Assembly: GCF_000518665.1 (NCBI RefSeq)
Contig: NZ_JAEA01000002.1
Span: 310,001 to 374,000, forward strand
Direction: 5' to 3'
Length of the DNA: 64,000 nucleotides
Source of the DNA: Microvirga flocculans ATCC BAA-817
GTDB taxonomy: Bacteria > Pseudomonadota > Alphaproteobacteria > Rhizobiales > Beijerinckiaceae
Below are positions 53,558 to 62,746 of the stretch, piece by piece. The position numbers were made by a program, and so were the translations under genes. Within the stretch, counting starts at the first letter, position 1. Every line of letters begins with the position of its first letter. The notes under the pieces are model-generated. The model saw nothing but the letters and a program-made list of their open reading frames with translations, was not told the origin of the DNA and did not search any database.

Positions 53558-56500
53558 TTGCGCGATATCCTGACGATCATCGCATCCATCGTGATCCTGA
53601 TCCTGGCGATCGCCGTTGCGGCGCCTCCCTTCACAGATTGGGAGGCGCATCGCGAGACGATCGACGGCATCATCGCGCGTGCATCGGGCACGGAGGCTAA
53701 GACGGAAGGTGGGATCCGGGTAAGGCTGTTGCCGACGCCGCGGATCGAGCTCGGACGCCTCAGGCTCGGCGGAAAGACGCCGGACTCGCCCGTTCTCACG
53801 GCTGACGCCGTCTGGGCCGAAATCGCCCTGACACCGCTCCTTCGGGGCGAGGTGCGATTTACGGAGACGCGGGTCGGCCGGGCCGACATCCGCATCCCTG
53901 TTTCGGGAGATGGCGAGTGGCGCCTGCCGCCCGATCTGGTCTCCGGCAGCGGGCGGGCCCGCGAATGGGCCATCGAGAACCTTGCGGTCGGCCAGCTCCT
54001 CATCACCACCCAGAGCGCCACGACGGGCCGGACGAACCAGGCTTTCGCGGAGAATGTCCTCGTCGAGGGCCAGAAGCTCATCGGCCCCTGGCGGGTCGAG
54101 GGAACGACCTCCGGCGTGCCGTTCCGGCTCGTGACCGGCGAGCTGGCCGAGGACAGGACGATCCAGGTCAAGCTTTCCGGCGGCGGGGATATTTATCCGC
54201 GCTTCGATGTCGATGCCCGTTTCGGGCTCAACGAGGCGGGCGGCGAGGCCGCGACGCCGAACGTGTCGGGCAAGGCGAAGATCCTGTTCGGTCCGCCGGC
54301 ACAGCTGGCGGCCGCGGGAATTCCGATCCCCATCGTGGTCGAAACCGAGTTCAGGACGGCGCCGGGCGTCGTCGAACTCGGGCCGGTCAGCCTGGAGGCG
54401 GGCGAGGGCGGCGCGAGCCTGCGCATGACCGGGGAGGGCAGGGTCGGGCTCAACGATCCGCGCATATCCCTGCGTCTGGAAGGGCGCAGGCTCGACGCCG
54501 ACAGCTTCATCCTCTCGTCCACCGGGCAGGATTTTGCAAGCAGGCTCCAGCAATGGTCCCTGCCGCTGATCCGGATCCCCATCGACCTGGATCTGAAGAT
54601 CGACAGCATCGGCCTGGGCCAGGAGGATCTCTCGAACGCCATCCTGCGCCTGTCCCTCGATACCGGCCGGGCGCGTCTGGACCGGATCGAGTTCACGGCT
54701 CCGGGCGAAACCCGGGTCGCGCTCGAAGGCCAGCTCGGCATGACAACGAGGGGCGGCATCAATGGCAAGGTGGCGCTCGCCTCCAATGCCTCCGACCGCC
54801 TCGCGCGCTATCTGGCCCGCATCGGCCTTCAGTCGCCTCTGCTAAGGCTGCTCGACGGACGGCCCGTCGAGGCCTCGTCGGAGATCGCCTTCTCGAACCC
54901 CGTCCTTTCCTTCAACCGCCTGCGCCTGAAGACCGGCGAGTCGGTCCTGACCGGCAATGTCCGCTACACTGCGCCGGAGGGGGCCGAACGCGGCAAGCTG
55001 GAGGCACAGGTCGCCATTCAGAGCCTGAACCTCGACGACCTGCCGCAGGTTTCCAGCGTCTTCCAGGCGACCCAGAACATCGATGTCGGCTTCATCCTGG
55101 ATGCGCGGGGCGTCAGCGCCGGAAAGAGCCCGGCCACGGGGCGCATTTCGGCCCGGATCCTGTCCGATGGCCCGGCTCTCCTGGTCGAAACCCTCGATAT
55201 CGTCGATCTCGCCGGGGCCCAGGCCCGCGTGAGGGGGCGGATAGCTCCCGACGGCTCGGGGCGCATCTCCGGCAAGGTCACCGCCCAGCGGGCCGCGCCC
55301 CTGATCGACCTGTTGGGAAGCGTCTGGGTCGGCGGCATATCCAACCTCGTGCCACGGTTCGTCCGCGAGGGCGCACTCGATCTCGACGTCACCTCCGAGC
55401 GGGTGGCGCCGGCTCCCGGCTCGACCGAGCTGAGGCTGCGCACGACCGCAATCGGCCGCGTGGCCGGCGGCCCCTTCGAGGGGCAGGTCGAGTCCGTCGA
55501 CGGCCGCACGGAGAGCCTCACCCTCGGTCTCTCCTCCGAGAATACCGGGCGATGGGTGAACCGGCCCGCCCTGGCGGGCCTGAACCGCCCGTCCAAGATC
55601 GATCTGCGTGGATCCCGGATCGGCTCCGGGCGGTTCAACGTCACGCTTGCCGGGGACATTGCGGGCGTGAGAGTGGCCACCACGCGCCCCTTCGCCCTCA
55701 GCCAGAGCGACGACGTGGTCGACAACGGCGAGGCCGAGATTTCGGCCTCCGACATCACGCCCTTCCTGCTTCTGCTGGGCGATGGCGCGGGCGTGGCGTC
55801 GCCCATTCCCGTCAGCGGACGGGTCACGCTCGGCCGTGAGCGCGGGGCGACCCTCCTCGACATCAACGCCAGGGTGGCGGACGACCCTGTCCGGGCGCGC
55901 CTTGTCGCCGCGTCCCGTTCGGAGATCGGCGGCGAAGTGTCTCTCGGACGCCTTTCCCTGCCGTGGCTCGTCACGACCCTGTCCCTCAACATGAAGGGTG
56001 ATCCTGCCGCAACGGCGATCTGGTCCAGCGCCAGCTTCGGCGAGAGCGGCCGCCTCGTTTCAGGCGGGCAGGTAACCTTCCGCATCGGCACACTCGATCT
56101 GGGGCGGGGGCTTCAGTCGAGCCGCGCCTCCTTCGTCCTCGCGGCCCAGCCGGACGGGATTTCGATCCGCAATCTCGACGCCACCGTCGGTTCGGGAAAG
56201 ATCACGGGCACGACGACGATCACGCGGCAGGGAGCGCTCGCCACCATCGTCGGCGAAGGCAACCTCGACCGGGTACCCCTGTGGGCGCTCGTCGGCGAGA
56301 CGCCGTTCGAGGCCGTTCTGTCCGGGCCGCTCAAGTTCGGTGCGGCGGGCGAAAGCATCTCCGAAATCGTGGCCAGCCTCGGCGGGGCGGGCGACTGGCA
56401 GATTACTAATCTTCGCATTCCCGCGGCCGATCCCGGGGTGTTCGACCGTGCGCTCAAGCGGTCCCTGGCCGAGAGCGATCCCTTGGCCGAGGGCAAGGTC

Positions 56501-57127
56501 GAGTCCCTTCTCGGCATGGAAATCGGCCGCGCACCCTTCCAGGCTGCGTCCATCCGCACCTCCGCCGCGCTCGTCGGAGGGCTCCTGCGGCTTTCGCCCT
56601 TTACGGCCGAAAGCGGCCCGGCCATCTGGCAGGGCGCCGTTGCCTATGACCTGAAGACCCTACAGCTCGACGTGCGGGGGGCGCTCACGGCCAAGACATC
56701 CCCTCGGGAATGGGTCGGCGCTCCGCCTTCCATCGGCCTGAACTGGCAGGGCTCGCTGGCGGCTCCGGTCCGCCAGATCGATGCCGCGCCGTTCCGCAAC
56801 GGGCTGGCTGCGATCGTGCTCAAGCGGGAGCTCGAAAAGATCGAGGCTTTCGAACGGGCCGCGGCCGAGCGCCAGCGCCTGATCGACGCGCAAAGGGAGG
56901 CCGAGCGGCAGAGGGCCAAGGCGGCAGAGGAAGAGGCGCAGCGTCAGGCCAAGGCCCGGGCCGAGGCCGAAAGGGCGCGCCGGGATGCCGAGCGGCTGCA
57001 ACTGGAGCAGCGGAACCAGCCGGAAGAAACGGAAGGATCGCCCGCGCCGACCTCCGCGCCGCCTCTGAGCCAGCCTGTGGAGGTTGCGCCACCGCCCACG
57101 GTCTACGGAACGTCCCCGACACGCTGA
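53558..57127 (+). CDS. AsmA-family envelope protein with C-terminal coiled coil
   Basis: 1189 residues. One N-terminal membrane anchor (ILTIIASIVILILAIAVAA, about 4-22), then an AsmA N-terminal domain (GGIRVRLLPTPRIELGRLRLG in part) and a long beta-repeat periplasmic body as in bridge-like lipid-transfer proteins. The AsmA_2-like C-terminal region is followed by an Ala/Glu/Arg/Gln-rich coiled coil (about 1085-1150) and a Pro-rich end. Likely role is phospholipid transport to, or homeostasis of, the outer membrane, by family. The TTG start at 53558 has GGAGAAAAGG upstream. Its end overlaps the RHH gene on the other strand by 25 bases. Confidence 0.87.
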   Translation: MRDILTIIASIVILILAIAVAAPPFTDWEAHRETIDGIIARASGTEAKTEGGIRVRLLPTPRIELGRLRLGGKTPDSPVLTADAVWAEIALTPLLRGEVRFTETRVGRADIRIPVSGDGEWRLPPDLVSGSGRAREWAIENLAVGQLLITTQSATTGRTNQAFAENVLVEGQKLIGPWRVEGTTSGVPFRLVTGELAEDRTIQVKLSGGGDIYPRFDVDARFGLNEAGGEAATPNVSGKAKILFGPPAQLAAAGIPIPIVVETEFRTAPGVVELGPVSLEAGEGGASLRMTGEGRVGLNDPRISLRLEGRRLDADSFILSSTGQDFASRLQQWSLPLIRIPIDLDLKIDSIGLGQEDLSNAILRLSLDTGRARLDRIEFTAPGETRVALEGQLGMTTRGGINGKVALASNASDRLARYLARIGLQSPLLRLLDGRPVEASSEIAFSNPVLSFNRLRLKTGESVLTGNVRYTAPEGAERGKLEAQVAIQSLNLDDLPQVSSVFQATQNIDVGFILDARGVSAGKSPATGRISARILSDGPALLVETLDIVDLAGAQARVRGRIAPDGSGRISGKVTAQRAAPLIDLLGSVWVGGISNLVPRFVREGALDLDVTSERVAPAPGSTELRLRTTAIGRVAGGPFEGQVESVDGRTESLTLGLSSENTGRWVNRPALAGLNRPSKIDLRGSRIGSGRFNVTLAGDIAGVRVATTRPFALSQSDDVVDNGEAEISASDITPFLLLLGDGAGVASPIPVSGRVTLGRERGATLLDINARVADDPVRARLVAASRSEIGGEVSLGRLSLPWLVTTLSLNMKGDPAATAIWSSASFGESGRLVSGGQVTFRIGTLDLGRGLQSSRASFVLAAQPDGISIRNLDATVGSGKITGTTTITRQGALATIVGEGNLDRVPLWALVGETPFEAVLSGPLKFGAAGESISEIVASLGGAGDWQITNLRIPAADPGVFDRALKRSLAESDPLAEGKVESLLGMEIGRAPFQAASIRTSAALVGGLLRLSPFTAESGPAIWQGAVAYDLKTLQLDVRGALTAKTSPREWVGAPPSIGLNWQGSLAAPVRQIDAAPFRNGLAAIVLKRELEKIEAFERAAAERQRLIDAQREAERQRAKAAEEEAQRQAKARAEAERARRDAERLQLEQRNQPEETEGSPAPTSAPPLSQPVEVAPPPTVYGTSPTR

Positions 57128-57360
57128 TCCGCGTCAGCCCGGTTCAGGCGCTCCCGTAGATCGGCCAGCACGAAGACGCGGATGGCCGAGGAGAGATTCT
57201 GCTCGCCGCGCTCCGCGTCGATGCATCCGATCAAGGCTTGAACGGAAAGCTTGTCCCGCTCGGCGATTTCCCGCAGGCCCGCCCAGAAGGGTTCCTCGAG
57301 CGAGATGCTGGTGCGGTGACCGGCGATGGAGACGGAACGTTTGACGATGGCGAAGCCCAT
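57103..57360 (-). CDS. Ribbon-helix-helix domain protein
   Basis: 85 residues. VKRSVSIAGHRTSISLEEPFWAGLREIAERDKLSVQALIGCID (in part) is the RHH_4-type DNA-binding fold seen in a conserved alphaproteobacterial family, with a helical tail LSSAIRVFVLADLRERL. Probably a small transcription regulator; target unknown. Its ATG abuts the stop of the DUF4169 gene with no gap, so fumC, DUF4169 and this gene form one unit. Confidence 0.88.
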   Translation of the reverse strand: MGFAIVKRSVSIAGHRTSISLEEPFWAGLREIAERDKLSVQALIGCIDAERGEQNLSSAIRVFVLADLRERLNRADADQRVGDVP

Positions 57361-57549
57361 TCACGGCTTCTCGTCGGAATCGCGCCTGTGCGCGTCGAGG
57401 CGGCCCTGGGCCAGGTCCTGTTCGGCTTTCGTCAGCTTCTTTTCGGCCTTGGTACGGCCGAAGCTGATGCGGTTCTGTTCGGCGCGGGCCTCTTTCTCGG
57501 CCCGCGCCTTTTGCTTGCGCGCCTGGCGCAGATTGACGATCTCGGCCAT
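57361..57549 (-). CDS. DUF4169 family protein, 62 residues
   Basis: MAEIVNLRQARKQKAR start, then a highly charged helix of Lys/Arg/Glu/Ala with RISFGRTKAEK, the hallmark of DUF4169. Function unknown. It lies between fumC (14-base gap) and the RHH gene (no gap), an arrangement I recall from many Hyphomicrobiales genomes. Confidence 0.85.
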   Translation of the reverse strand: MAEIVNLRQARKQKARAEKEARAEQNRISFGRTKAEKKLTKAEQDLAQGRLDAHRRDSDEKP

Positions 57550-57563
57550 GGCGCGCGGATCGC

Positions 57564-58958
57564 TTATTCGCCCGGCTGAAGCATCGTCTCGGGACGAACG
57601 ACGGCGTCGAAGTCCTCGGAAGACACGCCGGCATTCAGGGCTTCTTCCTTGAGCGTCGTGCCCTTCTTGTGCGCGGTCTTGGCGATATGGGCCGCTTTGT
57701 CGTACCCGATCTTCGGAGCAAGCGCCGTCACCAGCATGAGCGAGCGCTCCATGAGCTCCTTGAGGCGCTCCTTGTTCGGCTCGATGCCGACCACGCAGTT
57801 GTCCGTGAAGCTGATCGCGCCATCTGCGAGCAGGCGGATCGACTGCAGCACGGCGTTCACGATCACCGGCTTGAACACGTTGAGCTCGAAATGGCCCTGG
57901 CTTCCGGCGAAGGTCACCGTGGTCTGGTTGCCGGCCACCTGGCAGCACAGCATCGTCATGGCCTCGGCCTGGGTGGGGTTCACCTTGCCGGGCATGATCG
58001 ACGAGCCGGGCTCGTTCTCGGGCAGCGAGATCTCGCCGATGCCCGAGCGCGGGCCGGAGCCCATGAGGCGGATGTCGTTGGCGATCTTGAAGAGACCCGC
58101 CGCAAGGCTCGCCAGGGCGCCGTGGGTGTAGACGAGGGCGTCGTTGGAGGCGAGCGCCTCGAACTTGTTGGCGGCCGAGGTAAAGGGCAGGGCGGTGAGT
58201 TCCACCACCTTCGCCGCGAAGCGGTCGGCGAATTCCGGATGGGCGTTCAGGCCCGTGCCGACGGCGGTGCCGCCCTGGGCCAGCGCATAGATGCCGGGCA
58301 GGGTCTGCTCGATGCGGGCGATGCCGAGGCGAACCTGCGTTGCATAGCCGGAGAATTCCTGGCCCAGCGTGACCGGGGTCGCGTCCTGCAGGTGCGTGCG
58401 GCCGATCTTCACGAGATCCTTGAAGGCCTCCTGCTTCTCCTCCAAGGCCTTCAGCAGGTGCTTGAGGGCCGGAAGCAGGCGGTCGTTGATCTCGCGCGCC
58501 ACGGCGATGTGCATGGCGGTCGGGAACGAGTCGTTCGACGACTGGCCCATGTTCACGTGATCGTTGGGGTGAACCGGCTTCTTGCTGCCGCGCTCGCCGC
58601 CGAGGCGCTCGATCGCGAGGTTCGAGAGCACCTCGTTCATGTTCATGTTGGACTGGGTGCCCGAACCGGTCTGATAGACCACGAGGGGAAACTCGTCGTC
58701 ATGCTTGCCCTGCACCACGTCGGCGGCGGCCGCGGCGATGGCGTCGGCCAGCTTCGGGTCCAGCTTGCCGAGATCCTTGTTCACTAGGGCAGCGGCCTGC
58801 TTCACGATGGCCAGCGCGTGGACGAGGGGAAGGGGCATGCGGTCAGTGCCGATGCGGAAATTCTGGAGGGAGCGCTGCGTCTGCGCACCCCAGAGCTTGT
58901 CGGCGGGAACTTCGATGGGGCCGAAGGTATCTGTTTCGATGCGGGTTGAGGGCGACAT
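57564..58958 (-). CDS. fumC: Class II fumarate hydratase
   Basis: Iron-independent TCA-cycle enzyme interconverting fumarate and L-malate. 464 residues, standard length. Catalytic His and surrounding segments are in [45 protein letters not shown] and the superfamily signature [13 protein letters not shown]. First gene of the fumC-DUF4169-RHH unit; divergent from the P450 gene. Confidence 0.97.
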   Translation of the reverse strand: MSPSTRIETDTFGPIEVPADKLWGAQTQRSLQNFRIGTDRMPLPLVHALAIVKQAAALVNKDLGKLDPKLADAIAAAAADVVQGKHDDEFPLVVYQTGSGTQSNMNMNEVLSNLAIERLGGERGSKKPVHPNDHVNMGQSSNDSFPTAMHIAVAREINDRLLPALKHLLKALEEKQEAFKDLVKIGRTHLQDATPVTLGQEFSGYATQVRLGIARIEQTLPGIYALAQGGTAVGTGLNAHPEFADRFAAKVVELTALPFTSAANKFEALASNDALVYTHGALASLAAGLFKIANDIRLMGSGPRSGIGEISLPENEPGSSIMPGKVNPTQAEAMTMLCCQVAGNQTTVTFAGSQGHFELNVFKPVIVNAVLQSIRLLADGAISFTDNCVVGIEPNKERLKELMERSLMLVTALAPKIGYDKAAHIAKTAHKKGTTLKEEALNAGVSSEDFDAVVRPETMLQPGE

Positions 58959-59047
58959 CCTGACCTCTTTCGATGGAGTTGCGTGTTCTTATCTCAAATG
59001 ATGACGCCCGCAACCGTCGAACGCGCATGGAGGCCTCGTAAATTCGC

Positions 59048-60466
59048 ATGAGCGACATCCTGGAAGAGCCCCATTTCCGCCCGCCTGCGCCCAAGCCCCG
59101 CACCGAGCCCCTCGGTACCGTGGCTTTCCTGAGAGCCGTGCGTGAAAATCCCCTATCGATGTGGATGCAAGACCATTTCATCGAGCCCGTGATCACGGGC
59201 GACGGTGCCTTGGGCCGCCTGACCGTGGTGAGCGATCCCGCCATGATCCGCCACATCCTTCTGGACAATGCCGCCAATTACCGGAAGGACGACCTGCAGA
59301 TCCGCATTCTGGCTCCCGGCCTCGGCAGGGGGCTCGTGACGGCGGAAGGGGACGCCTGGAGGCTCCAGCGCCGCACCATCGCGCCGCTCTTCACCCCACG
59401 CAACGTCGCAGGCTTCTTTCCGGCGATGGTCGGGGCGGCGGAGCGCCTCGTCCACCGCTGGCAGCGACGCCCCGAGGGTCGCGTGGTCGATGTCTCCCTG
59501 GAGATGACGCGGGTCACCCTCGACGTGCTGGAGCGGACGATCTTCACCCATGGCGTGCCGAAGGATCCCGATGCCCTCGGGCGGGCGATCACCCGCTATT
59601 TCAACTCCATCGGCCGGATCGATCCGCTCGACATCTTCGGTTTCCCGGATTGGATTCCGCGGGTCGGCCGCATCCGGGCGCGGCCTTCGATCCAATTCTT
59701 CGAGGAGACCGTGAACGAGCTGATCGAGGCCCGCAAGGCGCTGCTTGCGAGCGGCGAGCCGGCCCCCCGGGATCTGCTGACCCTGCTCCTCGAGGCGGCG
59801 GATCCGGAGACCAGCAAGGGGCTCAGCGATGTCGAGGTGCGCACCAACATCGTCACCTTCATCGGAGCCGGTCACGAAACCACGGCGAATGCCCTGTCCT
59901 GGTCGCTTTATCTCCTCTCCCAGGACGAGCGCGCCCGCACCCATGTGGAGCGAGAGGTGGATGACGTGCTGGGGGCCGGGCCGTTCGAGCCCCGCCACCT
60001 GGAGAAGCTCGTGTATACCCGGGCGGTGATCGACGAGGCGATCCGCCTTTATCCGCCCGCGCCCTACATGAGCCGGACGGCCATCGAGGACGACATGATC
60101 GGCGACCTCGCGATTCCGGCCGGATCCATGGTCGCCATCGCGCCTTACGTCCTCCATCGTCATCGGAGGCTGTGGGACGATCCCGATGCCTTCCGGCCCG
60201 AGCGTTTCCTTCCCGAGGAGCGCGGGCGGATCGACCGTTTCGCCTATCTGCCCTTCGGGGCCGGGCCGAGGGTCTGCATCGGCGCGAGCTTCGCGCTTCA
60301 GGAGGCGGTAATCGTGCTCGCGACCATCGCCCGCACGATCCGCCTCGACCTCCTAGAGGGCCACGTCGTCGAACCCGTGCAGCGGATCACCCTGAGGCCG
60401 CGCGGCGGCTTGCCCATGCACGTTCGGATGCGCGCCGACGAGGCGGCTGGATTGACGCGGCGATAA
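59048..60466 (+). CDS. Cytochrome P450
   Basis: Soluble heme-thiolate monooxygenase, 472 residues. The I-helix oxygen motif is FIGAGHETTANALSWSLYLLS (in part). ExxR lies in DEAIRLYPPAP. PERF follows (FRPERFLPEER), and the heme loop FGAGPRVCIGASFA holds the axial Cys. Substrate unknown; sequence style suggests the CYP4/CYP102-like bacterial fatty-acid clade, a weak inference. No ferredoxin or reductase gene is nearby, so it must use partners encoded elsewhere. It is convergent with sspB, 9 bases apart. Confidence 0.92.
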   Translation: MSDILEEPHFRPPAPKPRTEPLGTVAFLRAVRENPLSMWMQDHFIEPVITGDGALGRLTVVSDPAMIRHILLDNAANYRKDDLQIRILAPGLGRGLVTAEGDAWRLQRRTIAPLFTPRNVAGFFPAMVGAAERLVHRWQRRPEGRVVDVSLEMTRVTLDVLERTIFTHGVPKDPDALGRAITRYFNSIGRIDPLDIFGFPDWIPRVGRIRARPSIQFFEETVNELIEARKALLASGEPAPRDLLTLLLEAADPETSKGLSDVEVRTNIVTFIGAGHETTANALSWSLYLLSQDERARTHVEREVDDVLGAGPFEPRHLEKLVYTRAVIDEAIRLYPPAPYMSRTAIEDDMIGDLAIPAGSMVAIAPYVLHRHRRLWDDPDAFRPERFLPEERGRIDRFAYLPFGAGPRVCIGASFALQEAVIVLATIARTIRLDLLEGHVVEPVQRITLRPRGGLPMHVRMRADEAAGLTRR

Positions 60467-60475
60467 GGGGGAGAA

Positions 60476-61087
60476 TCAGTTCTTCTTGCGGAAAGCGTCG
60501 AGGCTGACGACCTCGGCGGTGCTCGAAGACGCAGGCTCGGCCGCCTCGGCCTTGGGAGCCTGGTCCGCGGGAGGCCCTGCTTCTTCGTTCTTGGGGGCCG
60601 GCTCGGGCTTCTTCTCGGCGGCGGGCAGGGGCTTTCGGGACTGCTTCAGCTCCACCGGCTCGGCGGCATTGCCGCGAAGAGGCTGAGGGGCGGGCGGAGC
60701 CTCGGGGGCTTCTTCCTCTTCCTCCTCGTCCTGGCTGTCGAACTTGAGGCCGAACTGGACGGAAGGGTCGAAGAAGCCGGTGAGCGCGTCGAAGGGGATG
60801 AGCAGCCGCTCCGGGATGCCGGAGAATGACAGCCCGACCTCGAAGGTGTGCTCTGTGATGTTGAGGTCCCAGAACTGGTGCTGAAGGACGATCGTCATTT
60901 CCTGCGGATATTTCTCGCGCAGGCGGTTCGAGAGGCGAACGCCGGGGAAATCCGTGCGAAAGGAGATGTAGAAATGGTGCTCGCCGGGAAGCCCGTCCTT
61001 TCCTGCATCGATCAGCACCTTGCGCACGACGCCCTTGAGCGCGTCCTGCACCAGAAGATCGTAGCGGATCAGGTCTTTACCGGCCAT
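60476..61087 (-). CDS. sspB: ClpXP protease adaptor SspB (alpha type)
   Basis: Binds ssrA-tagged proteins from stalled ribosomes and delivers them to ClpXP. 203 residues. The conserved domain (about 1-120) has HHFYISFRTDFPGVRLSNRLREKYPQEMTIVLQHQFWDL (in part) and SFSGIPERLLIPFDALTGFFDPSVQFGL (in part). An acidic/Pro-rich linker follows, ending in a C-terminal EVVSLDAFRKKN helix that fits the ClpX-tethering module. It lies directly downstream of, and collinear with, ssrA, which encodes its substrate tag. Confidence 0.93.
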   Translation of the reverse strand: MAGKDLIRYDLLVQDALKGVVRKVLIDAGKDGLPGEHHFYISFRTDFPGVRLSNRLREKYPQEMTIVLQHQFWDLNITEHTFEVGLSFSGIPERLLIPFDALTGFFDPSVQFGLKFDSQDEEEEEEAPEAPPAPQPLRGNAAEPVELKQSRKPLPAAEKKPEPAPKNEEAGPPADQAPKAEAAEPASSSTAEVVSLDAFRKKN

Positions 61088-61109
61088 GCGTGAGCCCTTG
61101 CAGAAACGA

Positions 61110-61430
61110 AAGTGGAGGCTTCTGTTGCCAGGTGCCTCCGGACCCCGCCTAACGGTGCTAACCGCTAGGGCTTTGAGTCGGCTTTAGGGACCGCTTACGC
61201 AGCCACTGCAACCGGAGCATAGTTGTCGTTGGCAACTATAGATTCGGCCCGATAACGGCGGAACCATGCCGAGCGAAAGTCTACCCTTTACGCCCTCGTC
61301 GATCCTATTTCGCCCCCGCCAAAGCCCAAGCAGGGCCTGGACTTTGGTGGAGGCGCCGGGTACCGCCCCCGGGTCCGATGGGTTTATTTCGATAGCCGTT
61401 TATCGCCATAGCCGACCTTGCGACCGGCAG
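61110..61430 (-). ncRNA. ssrA: Two-piece (permuted) tmRNA
   Basis: Rescues ribosomes stalled on broken mRNAs by trans-translation. Read on the minus strand, the acceptor piece comes first (about 61430-61345) and ends in GGCGCCTCCACCA with an encoded CCA. A short intervening segment follows, then the coding piece begins GGGGGCGAAATAGGATCGACG (in part, about 61317). The tag reading frame 61233-61195 encodes ANDNYAPVAVAA and a TAA stop, the alphaproteobacterial ssrA degron type. The order acceptor-then-coding is the circularly permuted form of alphaproteobacteria. A minus-strand -10 TATATT lies at 61435-61440. A GGAGGC/GCCTCC hairpin (61114-61139) marks the 3' end. Ends are approximate. Confidence 0.93.
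61195..61233 (-). other. tmRNA tag-peptide reading frame
   Basis: Thirteen codons GCC AAC GAC AAC TAT ... GCG TAA encoding ANDNYAPVAVAA-stop within the tmRNA coding piece. The N-terminal AANDN-type element is the SspB-alpha recognition part and the C-terminal VAA is read by ClpX. Confidence 0.93.
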
Positions 61431-61434
61431 GCCC

Positions 61435-61462
61435 AATATAGGTGGGGCGGATGAATTTTGAA
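61435..61462 (-). promoter_or_regulatory. Probable ssrA promoter
   Basis: On the minus strand, TTCAAA as -35, a 16-base spacer and TATATT (61435-61440) as -10 would start transcription close to the acceptor-piece 5' end near 61428. Divergent from thyA. Confidence 0.5.
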
Positions 61463-61544
61463 AGGGTGGGTTGTCCCCATCCTTCGTTGAAAAGCGACTC
61501 GGAACGTCGCCCCCGCTGCCCTATGATTGGAGCAGGAGCACCGC

Positions 61545-62339
61545 ATGCAAGCCTATCTCGATCTCATTCGCCGCATCATGGACGAAGGCGTCCGCAAGGA
61601 CGACCGGACCGGCACCGGGACGATTTCCGTGTTCGGCCATCAGATGCGCTTCGATCTCAGCGAAGGCTTTCCGCTCGTCACCACGAAAAAGCTCCACCTG
61701 CGCTCCATCATCCATGAGCTGCTCTGGTTCCTGAAGGGCGACACCAATATCCGCTACCTGCAGGAGAACGGTGTTACGATCTGGGACGAATGGGCCGATG
61801 AGAACGGCGACCTCGGTCCCGTCTACGGCAAGCAATGGCGCTCCTGGGCCAAGCCCGACGGCGGCACCGTCGACCAGATCCGCTGGGTTCTCGACGAGAT
61901 CCGGCGCAATCCCGACAGCCGCCGCCTGATCGTCTCGGCCTGGAACCCCGCCGAGATCGACAAGATGGCGCTCGCGCCCTGTCACTGCCTGTTCCAGTTC
62001 TACGTCGCGGAGGGGCGGCTGTCCTGCCAGCTCTACCAGCGCTCGGCCGACGTCTTCCTCGGCGTGCCGTTCAACATCGCCTCCTATGCGCTGCTCACCC
62101 ACATGATGGCGCAGGCCACGGGCCTTCAGCCTGGGGATTTCATTCATTCCTTCGGGGATGCGCATCTCTATCTGAACCACCTGGAGCAGGCCCGCCTCCA
62201 GCTTTCCCGGGAGCCGAGGGCGCTGCCGAAGCTGCGCCTCAATCCCTCCGTGCGTTCGCTCTTCGACTTTACCTTCGACGACATCACCATCGAGAATTAC
62301 GATCCGCATCCGGCCATCAAGGCTCCCGTCGCAGTCTGA
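61545..62339 (+). CDS. thyA: Thymidylate synthase
   Basis: Methylates dUMP to dTMP with methylene-THF as carbon donor and reductant, yielding DHF. 264 residues, the same length as the E. coli enzyme. The catalytic nucleophile is Cys146 in [18 protein letters not shown] at the phosphate site, [32 protein letters not shown] (in part) and the C-terminal APVAV are present. AGGAG 7 bases upstream fixes the ATG at 61545 rather than the earlier TTG. A 5-base gap leads to the DUF2293 gene. No folA lies beside it. Confidence 0.97.
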   Translation: MQAYLDLIRRIMDEGVRKDDRTGTGTISVFGHQMRFDLSEGFPLVTTKKLHLRSIIHELLWFLKGDTNIRYLQENGVTIWDEWADENGDLGPVYGKQWRSWAKPDGGTVDQIRWVLDEIRRNPDSRRLIVSAWNPAEIDKMALAPCHCLFQFYVAEGRLSCQLYQRSADVFLGVPFNIASYALLTHMMAQATGLQPGDFIHSFGDAHLYLNHLEQARLQLSREPRALPKLRLNPSVRSLFDFTFDDITIENYDPHPAIKAPVAV

Positions 62340-62344
62340 ACAGC

Positions 62345-62641
62345 ATGAACAGGCGCGAAGCCATCGAGAGCGCCGTCCGCATTCTCGCCCCTCGCATTCC
62401 GCGGCACGAATTCGAGGCCGTGACCGACCACGCCCTCGGCAGTCGCGGCCTGCACGCGGCCTCCCCGGAAGCGGCGGCCTGGCTGTCGCTGACATCCTAC
62501 ATCCGGCACCGGCTGACGGATTACGACAGTCTTCTCGAGGAAGGTTACGACGTGGAAAGCGCCCGGTTCTTCGTGCTCGACGACATGAACGCCGTCCTGG
62601 AGGAATGGAATTCGCCGCGGCGGATGCAGGAAGAAGAGTAG
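62345..62641 (+). CDS. DUF2293 domain protein, 98 residues
   Basis: Small cytoplasmic protein with ILAPRIPRHEFEAVTDHAL, AAWLSLTSYIRHRLTDYDSLLEEGYDVESARFFVLDDMNAVLEEW (in part). The RHRLTDYDxLL...ARFFV...VLEEW pattern matches the DUF2293 family; biochemical function unknown. It follows thyA by 5 bases and is probably cotranscribed. Confidence 0.8.
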   Translation: MNRREAIESAVRILAPRIPRHEFEAVTDHALGSRGLHAASPEAAAWLSLTSYIRHRLTDYDSLLEEGYDVESARFFVLDDMNAVLEEWNSPRRMQEEE

Positions 62642-62723
62642 CCCTTCAATCGTCTGCCTCAATGAAGTCGCCACTACCCAGAACGAAACTGATCGGTTAG
62701 GGTGAAAAGATACTTTATACCGT

Positions 62724-62729
62724 TATAAT
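62724..62729 (+). promoter_or_regulatory. Possible -10 box of the M64-type peptidase gene
   Basis: A perfect TATAAT lies 17 bases before the GTG start, in an AT-rich patch. No good -35 sits at standard spacing. Confidence 0.35.
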
Positions 62730-62746
62730 GTGATCGAGGTTTCTCC

